Assembly: GCA_964057225.1 (NCBI GenBank)
Contig: OZ059897.1
Span: 16,244,001 to 16,308,000 of the forward strand
Source: Auanema rhodensis
Taxonomy: Eukaryota > Nematoda > Chromadorea > Rhabditida > Rhabditidae
Reading direction: 5' to 3'
DNA length: 64,000 nucleotides
In this document: positions 25,616 to 33,937 of the stretch, one piece after another
Position numbering within the stretch: position 1 is the first letter of the stretch
Layout of the letters: each line of letters begins with the position of its first letter
The notes under the pieces: generated by a model
What the model saw: the letters and a program-made list of their open reading frames with translations, nothing else
Database searches by the model: none
Told to the model about the DNA's origin: nothing
Translations under genes and position numbers: made by a program

Positions 25616-26780
25616 CACTAGAAAGTGAATTCACTTCAAAATCAAATAAGATATTTGTTTTGCTTTTTCAAAATAAACCAAGAAGGTAAAATAACAACAC
25701 ACATGAAACAACAAAAAATTAACAACAATCAATGATTATTCATTATAGGCCTTTCTCCCCTTCCGGAGAATATTCTTCAAGTCGTTTCATAGACTTTGTT
25801 TTCTCAGAGTTTCGATTGCTCATTTAACATTTCCTGCTGAAATTTATCTTATTCAAAGTTTTTTAAAGTCTTTGGTCTTTTCGACTTACCTTTTCTGCAT
25901 ACCGTCTTGAATCTTTCTCCTCATTAAACATAATAAAATATCTGGTCAGTGAACACATCTTTCACTGTTCGAAGAGATTCACCAATTTCGTTAAATTCAT
26001 TTTGTAGTAAAACCTGCAAATAATGAATAATCTAGTGTATCAAACAGAAAAGGCTTAACAGTTCTTTCTGTTCACTTTTACACTTTCTATGGAGAAGTAG
26101 AGATTTCTTGACACGAGAAGCATCCTCCATCTTAGAAAATATTGAACTTTGCTTGAAAAACATCTTGAAAATGAAATAGATAACAACACAAAAACTGAAG
26201 AAATTCTGCGACGTAAATCGTTCTCAATTGATACACTTCGTTCTTTCATACCTGTTTGCCAGCACCTTCGAGAAGGTTTAGAGTGTGACCAAACTCGTCG
26301 AGTTATCTTACAGATTGACCACTCTCTTTTTCCTTCAGTTCTCTCAATATTCGTGATACCTTCACCCTGGCAATTTCTCTTTCTCTTTGTGTGATCTTCA
26401 TTTCTCTTCCTCACTCTGACCGAGGACAATCACACATTTGCCCCAGTTGAGCTATACGCACACGACGCGACACGCAAACGCGTTGGGCTAGAGTGAAGAG
26501 GAGTGATGCGTCTGTGAGCAGAGACGCAGAGAAAGGAGAGAGACTGCCAACATCACATTCTTTCATCTCATTCTAACTTTTGTCAATAGAAAATATACTT
26601 CCTTTTCTTCTTTAGGTCCATTTAAATTCGTGATTTCCCATCCGTGATTATCATTGTTTTTTTCCAATTAACTTTTCAGATTGTTAACAACTTTTCCTTT
26701 TCCATCTATATCTCTCTCGAAATAATTGAATAGGTTCACAGAGTGCGAAAAGATTTCATATTTGTATTGAAATTTCAGAT
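25616..26780. other. Non-coding stretch between LTR element and Ubl-kinase gene
   Basis: AT-rich with one more GC-rich patch (about 26440-26560, several CGCG and ACGC groups). Short open frames on both strands around 26055-26430 overlap each other, lack homology I can recognise and show no splice structure. The AAATTTCAG just before 26780 is a splice acceptor, either for SL trans-splicing or for an unseen 5' UTR exon of the next gene. Confidence 0.5.
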
Positions 26781-28594
26781 ATGATTGAGTTGATTCTCAA
26801 ACTTCACGATCACGAGGAAATTCTCCATAACAGTTGCCAATCAAAATTCGGCATTGAGGTACTTGTTTTTATAAACATAACAACTATTAAACACAATTTT
26901 TAGAGCACTTTGGATGATCTGAAGCAAAAAATTGATTCAATGTTTCGAATTGCTTACGACTATCAAACTCTCCACGTCGAAGGAAAACAACTCGGAGGAC
27001 TCTATGACACCAACATTCAATCTCTCGGGTTGAAACATGGCACCACAGTAGTCATCGTAAGTCTAAAATTTTTATTATATTTTTTATTGGGTATCTTGTT
27101 GTGGTAAGTTGAATTTATTGTTTATACAGCTAGTGAATTGACTTTCTGTCTCATTGTGATATTGTTAACAATAAAAAAGCAGATGATTAGACGATTATCA
27201 TAGAGCTAGTGAATTTTATAATTGGGACAAACTAATATTTTACACCATTTTGATATTTGCATTTTTTAGAAACATACTCTGCTTCCGATTTGGTCAGCTG
27301 TATTAGAGCGTGAAGCGGATTTCCATCAGACGCACGAGGAAGAGCTCAAAAAGTCCATTTTTCTTGATGTGAAAGGACTTATCGAAAATTTGAATCAATC
27401 TCGATTCTTTCAAACGTATCCCACTTTTGGCACACATCGTTTTGCGATAGAAAAAAAGTTTTGGAGTCATTTCGACCGCAAGGTGGAAGCCATTAAGGTA
27501 AGTCTTAGTTTAACTTTCTTTCAAATAGTTATGGTTAATATTTAGAGTACTTGCCGGACCTACTTCAAGAAGATCTACGGCGAAAAGTGCAAAGTTACCT
27601 TTGAATCGCGTGAAGATGGTTCTCGAGCCGGATGCCTTTGCATTTTGGAGGATGCATCAACCATCACCAAATACTACGTCAAGACCCACCATAGAGCAGG
27701 AGATAAATCTTCGCGTAAGTTTAGTTCTTAGTTTTAAAGGGTTTAATACCATCTAAAAATCGATGATATTTAAATCTCATAGAAAAAATTAATGTCATAG
27801 TAGACACTCTCAGAAGTGCTTGTGAATTTTTTCACGATTTTAGAAAAATTGTAAGCCGGTGAAAAAAAATCGTCAAGTTTCACTCCTAGGCTTGCATCAT
27901 TTACATTCTGGATGCGTTTACAATGCAAATGCACAAAATTTCAGACACCCGCTACGACATCGACTTAAAGGAGCTGTTTGTGTACAAGTTTCTGGAGGAA
28001 CTGAAAATAGGCGCTGAGATTCATTTCATCGACAACGAAGCGTTCTCAAGATGGATTATTTATATTGGAAGTAGAGAGCTATCAGGCTTCAAGACTCTTA
28101 AATTTTTGGAGCTGGCACAACCGGAAACGCTCGAAGATTACTCCAAACCTGTTGTTGAGATGTTGTTCGTTTTTAGCGTTCTAATGTTGGGAGACCACCA
28201 CATTGCCAATATGGGGTTTGACGGAACACTCAACCCATTTATTGTGGACTTTCTCGTAATAGGGAAACCAATGAGTGGTGTAGGAGACCTATACAACAGC
28301 GTCCGGATGGCGAAGAAACTCAAGTGAGTATTTGATTTCATTTGACTGTGGTAATACTACATACGGGCTAATTTCAGTACGACTCTCGGTACTTCCGACG
28401 AACGGTTGAGAATATCAAAAGAATATCTGAAGACATCAAACTTTTCGGCTATTCTGGAACGATCAATCGACTCCTTTCTACAACAGCAAAAGCCTCTGTT
28501 CGACAAGACTCAGCTTGTTTTTGACAGACTTCAGAAGACGGACGATCTCATGGAATATGTCGACAATGTTCGCAAGAACATCAGACTATTTTGA
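26781..28594 (+). CDS. Ubiquitin-like domain plus kinase-like domain protein (407 aa)
   Basis: Six exons (26781-26858, 26904-27056, 27270-27497, 27546-27714, 27945-28323, 28378-28594) join with continuous frame and GT-AG introns. Residues 1-77 look ubiquitin-like (LDDLKQKI, LHVEGKQLGGLYD, then LKHGTTVVI). From about 160 a kinase-like pattern appears: a possible ATP lysine in TKYYVKTHH, a helix with ELFVYKFLEEL, then GDHHIANMGF and PFIVDF, resembling the catalytic GDxHxxN and metal-binding DF motifs of PI3/4-kinase or aminoglycoside-kinase folds. I do not recognise the family. Substrate could be lipid, protein or small molecule. Its higher GC at codon ends and intact frame between decayed transposons suggest a live, perhaps species-restricted, gene. 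Confidence 0.75.
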
Positions 28595-28625
28595 TTACTC
28601 ATTCAAAGAAGAAAATGTTGAAGTT

Positions 28626-28845
28626 GTTCTAGCGCACTTTTCTCGACCATTTCGACCAACCATTTCGACCACATTTTCAAGGTAGCGCATTTCGACCTTT
28701 TTACCATTTTTGAAAATTGTTTGAAAGGACACATTTTCGGAGAGTTAAGACAGAAAATCAATGAAAATAAGCCTTAAAATGGCTGAAAAATGAGAAAATT
28801 GAGGATGGGCGAAAAGGTGCGCTAGAACGGCAAAATACATTTTAT
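28626..28845. mobile_element. Short inverted-repeat element ending in the 40-bp module
   Basis: The left end GTTCTAGCGCACTTTTCTCG (28626-28645) is the near-perfect reverse complement of GCGAAAAGGTGCGCTAGAAC at 28809-28828, giving a roughly 205-bp element with inverted ends about 30 bp after the Ubl-kinase stop codon. The right half (about 28690-28845) is also found at 35700-35847, where it truncates the DNA polymerase. Family unknown; no clear target duplication. Confidence 0.6.
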
Positions 28846-29095
28846 TCACGTTCTGCCCGGTGAATGAACATTTTTTTCAAAAATCATCTACTAAAATCTA
28901 ATAAAAAGAGTTTGAGGTTGGGTATTCAGATGTGTAGAATCTCAATTTTCTAGAGAGATTTGGCTAGGACTTCTGCTTTTTCCGGAAAAGGGGTTTATAC
29001 CGAGACCATCCACAAGATTTGTTCACAAAAAAGTTCAGGCTGTAGTCACGTTCTGCCCGGTGAATGAACATTTTTCTCAAAAATCATCTACTAAA
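28846..29095 (+). repeat. Satellite fragment, direct orientation (1.25 monomers)
   Basis: It starts at TCACGTTCTGCCCGG directly after a copy of the 40-bp module and ends at CTACTAAA, where another module copy follows. Monomers carry private changes (AAAAAGAG, TCTAGAGAG) relative to the main array. Confidence 0.92.
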
Positions 29096-29137
29096 TGGGC
29101 GAAAAGGTGCGCTAGAACGGCAAAATACATATTATTA
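29096..29137. repeat. 40-bp terminal module, copy 3, at a satellite inversion point
   Basis: The junction is the same as at 20686: direct satellite ending CTACTAAA, then the module, then inverted satellite from ACGTGACTACAG. Two identical breakpoints argue for one ancestral event that was later copied. Confidence 0.8.
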
Positions 29138-30217
29138 ACGTGACTACAGCCTGAACTTTTTTGTGAACAAATCTTGTGGATGGTCTCGGTATAAACCCCT
29201 TTTCCGGAAAAAGCAGAAGTCCTAGCCAAATCTCACTAGGAAATTGAGATTCTACACATCTGAATACCCAACCTCAGACTATTTTTATTAGATTTTAGTA
29301 GATGATTTTTGAAAAAAATGTTCATTCACCGGGCAGAACGTGACTACAGCCTGAACTTTTTTGTGAACAAATCTTGTGGATGGTCTCGGTATAAACCCCT
29401 TTTCCGGAAAAAGCAGAAGTCCTAGCCAAATCTCACTAGGAAATTGAGATTCTACACATCTGAATACCCAACCTCAGACTATTTTTATTAGATTTTAGTA
29501 GATGATTTTTGAGAAAAACGTTCATTCACCGGGCAGAACGTGACTACAGCCTGAACTTTTTTGTGAACAAATCTTGTGGATGGTCTCGGTATAAACCCCT
29601 TTTCCGGAAAAAGCAGAAGTCCTAGCCAAATCTCACTAGGAAATTGAGATTCTACACATCTGAATACCCAACCTCAGACTATTTTTATTAGATTTTAGTA
29701 GATGATTTTTGAAAAAAATGTTCATTCACCGGGCAGAACGTGACTACAGCCTGAACTTTTTTGTGAACAAATCTTGTGGATGGTCTCGGTATAAACCCCT
29801 TTTCCGGAAAAAGCAGAAGTCCTAGCCAAATCTCACTAGGAAATTGAGATTCTACACATCTGAATACCCAACCTCAGACTATTTTTATCTCGGTATAAAA
29901 CCCTTTTCCGGAAAAAGCAGAAGTCCTAGCCAAATCTCACTAGGAAATTGAGATTCTACACATCTGAATACCCAACCTCAGACTATTTTTATTAGATTTT
30001 AGTAGATGATTTTTGAGAAAAACGTTCATTCACCGGGCAGAACGTGACTACAGCCTGAACTTTTTTGTGAACAAATCTTGTGGATGGTCTCGGTATAAAC
30101 CCCTTTTCCGGAAAAAGCAGAAGTCCTAGCCAAATCTCACTAGGAAATTGAGATTCTACACATCTGAATACCCAACCTCAGACTATTTTTATTAGATTTT
30201 AGTAGATGATTTTTGAA
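29138..30217 (-). repeat. Satellite block, inverted orientation (about 5.4 monomers)
   Basis: The 200-bp monomer runs in reverse complement. One monomer is shortened: at about 29889, ATTTTTAT jumps directly to CTCGGTATAAAA, losing roughly 90 bp. The block ends inside a monomer at GATGATTTTTGAA, where unrelated sequence begins. Confidence 0.93.
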
Positions 30218-30442
30218 ATTATACTGTTTCTCCCTTCCCAGTAGATGTTCTATAGTATCCTGATTCTTGAAGTTCGAATACTTATAAGTTTCTTTTGCTA
30301 CATGAGTCTTCTCTAGAGCAATAAAAATTTGTTTCAAACCTTTTTTATAAATATTATCTACTCTTAATGTATCTATACCTTTAATAATCAAGTCTAAGGA
30401 ATCAGCATTTTCTTCTTTTCTTTTGTCTTGTTGACTTTTCAA
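30218..30442 (-). pseudogene. Orphan 225-bp coding-like fragment inside satellite
   Basis: The minus strand is open for the whole insert (about 74 codons) and encodes a lysine/glutamate-rich helical-looking segment containing NIYKKGLKQIF and TIEHLLGREKQY. It has no start or stop of its own; the frame runs into satellite on both sides. I do not recognise it. Satellite orientation flips across it (inverted on the left, direct on the right). Confidence 0.4.
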
Positions 30443-30870
30443 TTTTCCGGAAACAAGGTTTATATCGAGACCATCCACAAGATTTGTTCACAAAAAAGTT
30501 CAGGCTGTAGTCACGTTGTGCCCGGTGAATGAACATTTTTTTCAAAAATCATCTACTAAAATCTAATAAAAATAGTTTGAGGTTGGGTATTCAGATGTGT
30601 AGAATCTCAATCTCCTAGTGAGATTTGGCTAGGATTTCTGCTTTTTCCGGAAAAGGGGTTTATATCGACCCTATCCACAAATTTTGTTCACAAAAAAGTT
30701 CAGGCTGTAGGTACGTTGAGTCGGTTGATTGTTCGATTTTCTCAAAGATCAGCAACTGTATTCAAATGAAAATAGTCACAACTTGGGTATTCAGATGTGT
30801 AGAATCTGAATTTCCTAGTGAGATTCAGTCGGAATTTCTGTTTTTCTCCGAAAAAGGGTTTTTCTAATTT
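30443..30870 (+). repeat. Satellite, direct orientation, with a diverged edge monomer
   Basis: The first monomer (to about 30690) resembles the main array. The second (about 30690-30870) is strongly diverged yet still alignable: GTACGTTGAGTCGG, ACAACTTGGGTATTCAGATG, and TTCTCCGAAAAAGGG. Diverged edge monomers are expected where homogenisation by unequal exchange stops. Confidence 0.88.
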
Positions 30871-31337
30871 AGATTAATCATCTTAAATTAAATGTTTCAA
30901 TGCTTAGTTCACTAATGAAGTCGAAAAAAGTTGAATAAAATGTAAAATAAAAATAATAAAAATAATTAAAAGTAAGTTAACTGAATAAATTTCTAATTAA
31001 TATAAATAAGTTTATATATTATTTTTTAAAATAAATAAATAAAATATTTGAACCGAATTAATGATTATCAGTGGAGCGCATCTCCAAAAAGTGTTATTCT
31101 CTGGTATGGTTTTAAAGAAAAAATATGGTTAACAATAATAAATTCAGTATTATTTAACTTGAATATATTAAATCAAACCCGTAGAACCTGAAAAACCGAT
31201 CAAATTTCAAAAATATGGTCAAATTAAAGAGATATAACGACTTGAACATAGCCCTTATAGTAAGGCTATATTGTCTTAAGGTTTATATCATATATCCATT
31301 TTTTATTTTATCATATAGTTACCAATTATATATAAAT
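30871..31337. other. AT-rich spacer, nothing recognised
   Basis: Very AT-rich sequence with repeated AATAAATAA-type tracts. No open frame, repeat boundary or RNA gene is visible. Confidence 0.5.
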
Positions 31338-31340
31338 GTG

Positions 31341-31408
31341 GTCAATAGCCGAGAGGATAAGATGACAGACTGACAACCAAACAGTCCAAGATCGAATCCC
31401 CTAGGATA
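31341..31408 (+). other. tRNA-like pol III promoter remnant
   Basis: ATAGCCGAGAGGATAAG resembles an A box and AGATCGAATCCC a B box, spaced as in a tRNA. Between them is a potential anticodon stem GACTG/CAGTC. The loop is two bases too long and lacks the invariant T, and the acceptor ends do not pair, so this is not a functional tRNA. It may be a tRNA pseudogene or the head of a tRNA-derived SINE. Confidence 0.4.
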
Positions 31409-31439
31409 CTGAACAGAACATAAGGTAAGACTAAGATTA

Positions 31440-32120
31440 TAGAAAAGAGCCCTAGAATCAGGAGCCGCAGTATCAGGAGCCCGAGGATCAGGAGCCGCAG
31501 GATCAGGGGCCCAAGAATCAGGAGTCGGAGGACGAGGAGCCGAAGGATCAGGAGCCCGAGGATCAGGAGCCGCAGGATCAGGGGCCCAAGAATCAGTAGT
31601 CAGAGGACGAGGAGCCGAAGGATCAGGAGCCCGAGGACGAAGAGCCCAAGGATCAGGAGCCGGAGGATCAGGAGCCCAAGAATCAGGAGTCGGAGGACGA
31701 GGAGCCGAAGGATCAGGAGCCCGAGGACGAAGAGCCCAAGGATCAGGAGCCGGAGGATCAGGAGCCCAAGAATCAGCAGTCGGAGGACGAGGAGCCGAAG
31801 GATCAGGAGCCCGAGGACGAAGAGCCCAAGGATCAGGAGCCGGAGGATCAGGAGCCCAAGAATCAGGAGTCGGAGGACGAGGAGCCGAAGGATCAGGAGC
31901 CCGAGGACGAAGAGCCCAAGGATCAGGAGCCGGAGGATCGGGAGCCCGAGGACGAAGATCCCAAAGATCAGGAGCCCGAGGATCAGGAGCCCGCGTACGA
32001 AGAGCCCAAGAATCAGGAGCCCAAGAATCAGGAGCCCGCGTACGAAGAGCCCAAGGATCAGGGGCCCAAGAATCAGGAGCCCGCGTACGAAGAGCCCAAG
32101 GATCAGGAGAAGGAGGGTCG
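31440..32120 (+). repeat. GC-rich minisatellite, 90-bp higher-order unit
   Basis: Units of 12-15 bp such as GGATCAGGAGCC are grouped into a 90-bp period (31681, 31771, 31861). One plus frame encodes an acidic repeat of DQEP/EDEEP/KNQE type for about 180 codons (about 31605-32150), preceded by further repeats beyond an in-frame TAG near 31596. No ATG heads it. All frames stay open because the unit length is divisible by 3, so the leucine-rich frame on the other strand is probably an artefact. The sharp GC contrast suggests recent expansion. Whether it is translated is unknown. Confidence 0.8.
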
Positions 32121-32193
32121 GGAAGAAAAGAAAGAGATCCTTATTTATTAGATAAATTATTTTTCCGATATTCCTTTTTTCCGACATAATTCA

Positions 32194-32442
32194 ATGATTT
32201 CATTTGCTAGAAAATATAATATTTCATCTAAAACAGTATCTAATTATATGAAAGAATTTAGTATTGTTCACAAAGAAAAAGGTGTAAAAAGTCTAAGAAA
32301 TAGAGATGTTCATGGAAAATTCACTTTTTCGATTTCAAAGGATCTGCAAGACCCCAAGGATCTGCAAGACATTCACCTGGTGAAGGTAGTGAAGGATCTG
32401 GAAGTAGTGAACGATCCTGAAATCTTTGAAAAAGAAAAGTAA
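32194..32442 (+). CDS. Small ORF of unknown function (82 aa)
   Basis: Starts MISFARKYNISSKTVSNYMK, which looks like a helix-turn-helix segment (ISSKTVSNYM), followed by a low-complexity tail from DLQDPKDLQD repeats. It lies between the minisatellite and the DUF8207-like ORF, in the Polinton-derived zone. It could be an accessory or broken gene; I do not recognise it. Confidence 0.35.
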   Translation: MISFARKYNISSKTVSNYMKEFSIVHKEKGVKSLRNRDVHGKFTFSISKDLQDPKDLQDIHLVKVVKDLEVVNDPEIFEKEK

Positions 32443-32582
32443 AAGTAGAAAGTAAAAAGGTTGATCTTCTTGACAAATCAAAGGTTCTACCGAAGGTCTC
32501 TGAATCTGACAAACAGCGTATCAGAAGTTTTAAAGATTTTAATAAAAAGTAAGATGTATACTTTTCAAATTCAGATCTTTAG

Positions 32583-33503
32583 CTAAAGACCAATACTTAA
32601 ATAAATACTTGGTAAATCTTTCTTTTTTATCTTCTTTCTACGAATCAATTCATCTAATATAGCATGAATCTTATTATATTCTCCATTATTTCCAGCTTGA
32701 TAAGAACCTATTGATAATCTTAAAGAATCCATAAGGGCATTAATATCTTCTGGTAGGAAATCAAAGACTTGAGATACTTGAGATATACTACTATCTTGCG
32801 AAGTTTTGGTAACAAAATAATTATCTTTTATGAATTTCCATTTATCACTAGCATCAGCATTATATCTTTTACTACTTTTATCAAATTTTTGATACAGTGC
32901 ATCTGAGCAAAGTAAGATATCACGATAATTTTGAGTATCTTCTTTCTGAATTTTACTAATATCTGGAGATTTCTTCGTTAATAATTCCATAAGACCAGGA
33001 GTTGCATTATATTCTACATTATTGATTTCCATTGTATTATCTTCAAAGCTTACTTCTTTATTTCCAATAGTATAATTCTTATCTGATGGATTATACCTTA
33101 TAGAATATCCTGCATTACTTTTATCTCTAGGATCTTGAAGATAAGTAACAATTAAGTTGGAAACTTTGATTGATGGAGAAGCTACTCTTTTTGGAGTATT
33201 TTGAATTTGTTTTGTAGGAGTCGTGATATTTTGAGATGCATGAGATGCTATCATTGCTTGAGAAGTCATCGGAGATCCTTTGAAACTATTAAGAGTTTGA
33301 ACTATCTTATTCTTTTCATCAATAATTTCTTCCTGTAATTTCTTATATGATTCTAGTATGGGTTTGAATACTTCTATACGGTGATCTTCTACGTTTTGTA
33401 AATTGCTACGCTCTTCTAAATTTTTAAGGTAATGTTCTTTTCTATTCTTCAAGAATGATTGAATAATTTCATTCCTTTTCTTTGGATCATAGATTTCTAT
33501 CAA
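32583..33503 (-). CDS. DUF8207-like Polinton-associated protein (306 aa)
   Basis: An uninterrupted minus-strand frame of 306 residues. The N-terminus (KKRNEIIQSFLKNRKEHYLK) is basic and helical. Residues 30-75 form a coiled-coil-like region. The central part has LIVTYLQDPRDKSNAGYSIRYN, then NYTIGNKEVSFEDNTMEINN, ATPGLMELL and YRDILLCSDALYQKFD, the pattern of the DUF8207 family found with Polinton-like elements in arthropods and other animals. The function of that family is unknown. It is divergent from the polymerase at 33938, with about 430 bp between them. Of all the mobile-element frames here, this is the only one that looks full length. Confidence 0.6.
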   Translation of the reverse strand: MIEIYDPKKRNEIIQSFLKNRKEHYLKNLEERSNLQNVEDHRIEVFKPILESYKKLQEEIIDEKNKIVQTLNSFKGSPMTSQAMIASHASQNITTPTKQIQNTPKRVASPSIKVSNLIVTYLQDPRDKSNAGYSIRYNPSDKNYTIGNKEVSFEDNTMEINNVEYNATPGLMELLTKKSPDISKIQKEDTQNYRDILLCSDALYQKFDKSSKRYNADASDKWKFIKDNYFVTKTSQDSSISQVSQVFDFLPEDINALMDSLRLSIGSYQAGNNGEYNKIHAILDELIRRKKIKKKDLPSIYLSIGL

Positions 33504-33681
33504 TCCGGAGGATCTAGGATTTCCAAAGGTCTTCGATTCTATGATTGTGGAAGGCGTTTTTGAAAAAGTAATTTATTTATAAAAATTTAATTTATTTATA
33601 AATGAAAGAAATTACTCAAGAAGTTAGTTTCCAAAATCTTTCTTTAAATTCAATAGTGAAGGATTCGAAGAAGATTTAAAG

Positions 33682-33841
33682 AAAATGAAAAGAGATGAAG
33701 TTCGTAGAAAAGTTGCAATGATTGGAAGTGAATTGAGAAAATACATTCTTAAATCCAAAGAAATCCAAACTATGAGAAAACAAGAAATGATTGACTTCAT
33801 TATGAAGTTTAGAGACATTACTTTCGCTGAGTGTGAAATTT
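33682..33841 (+). CDS. Small ORF with MKRDE / RKQEM module (about 52 aa)
   Basis: A short frame from MKRDEVRRKVAMIGSEL to a TAG at 33841. It resembles the first 40 residues of the polymerase ORF 100 bp downstream: both start M-x-RDE, have a basic middle, and end with M-(K/R)-x-x-EM-x-x-FI. The frame is open upstream without an ATG as far as about 33626, and a different frame starts MKEITQEVSF at 33602, so a frameshift may have removed its original start. Confidence 0.4.
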
Positions 33842-33937
33842 AGATTTTTCTTTAAAAACATTTTCTATATAAAAAGGAAGTGTTGGATCCTTCTAAGGTT
33901 TGAAAAAGTAATTATTTTTGAGAAAAATCATCTGACA

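Noticed and set aside
26055-26429. Overlapping ORFs on both strands upstream of the Ubl-kinase gene
   Set aside because: No domain, no splice structure, overlapping frames; likely chance.
31600-32187. 195-codon leucine-rich ORF on the minus strand
   Set aside because: It is the complement of a minisatellite whose unit length keeps all frames open; composition is an artefact of the repeat.
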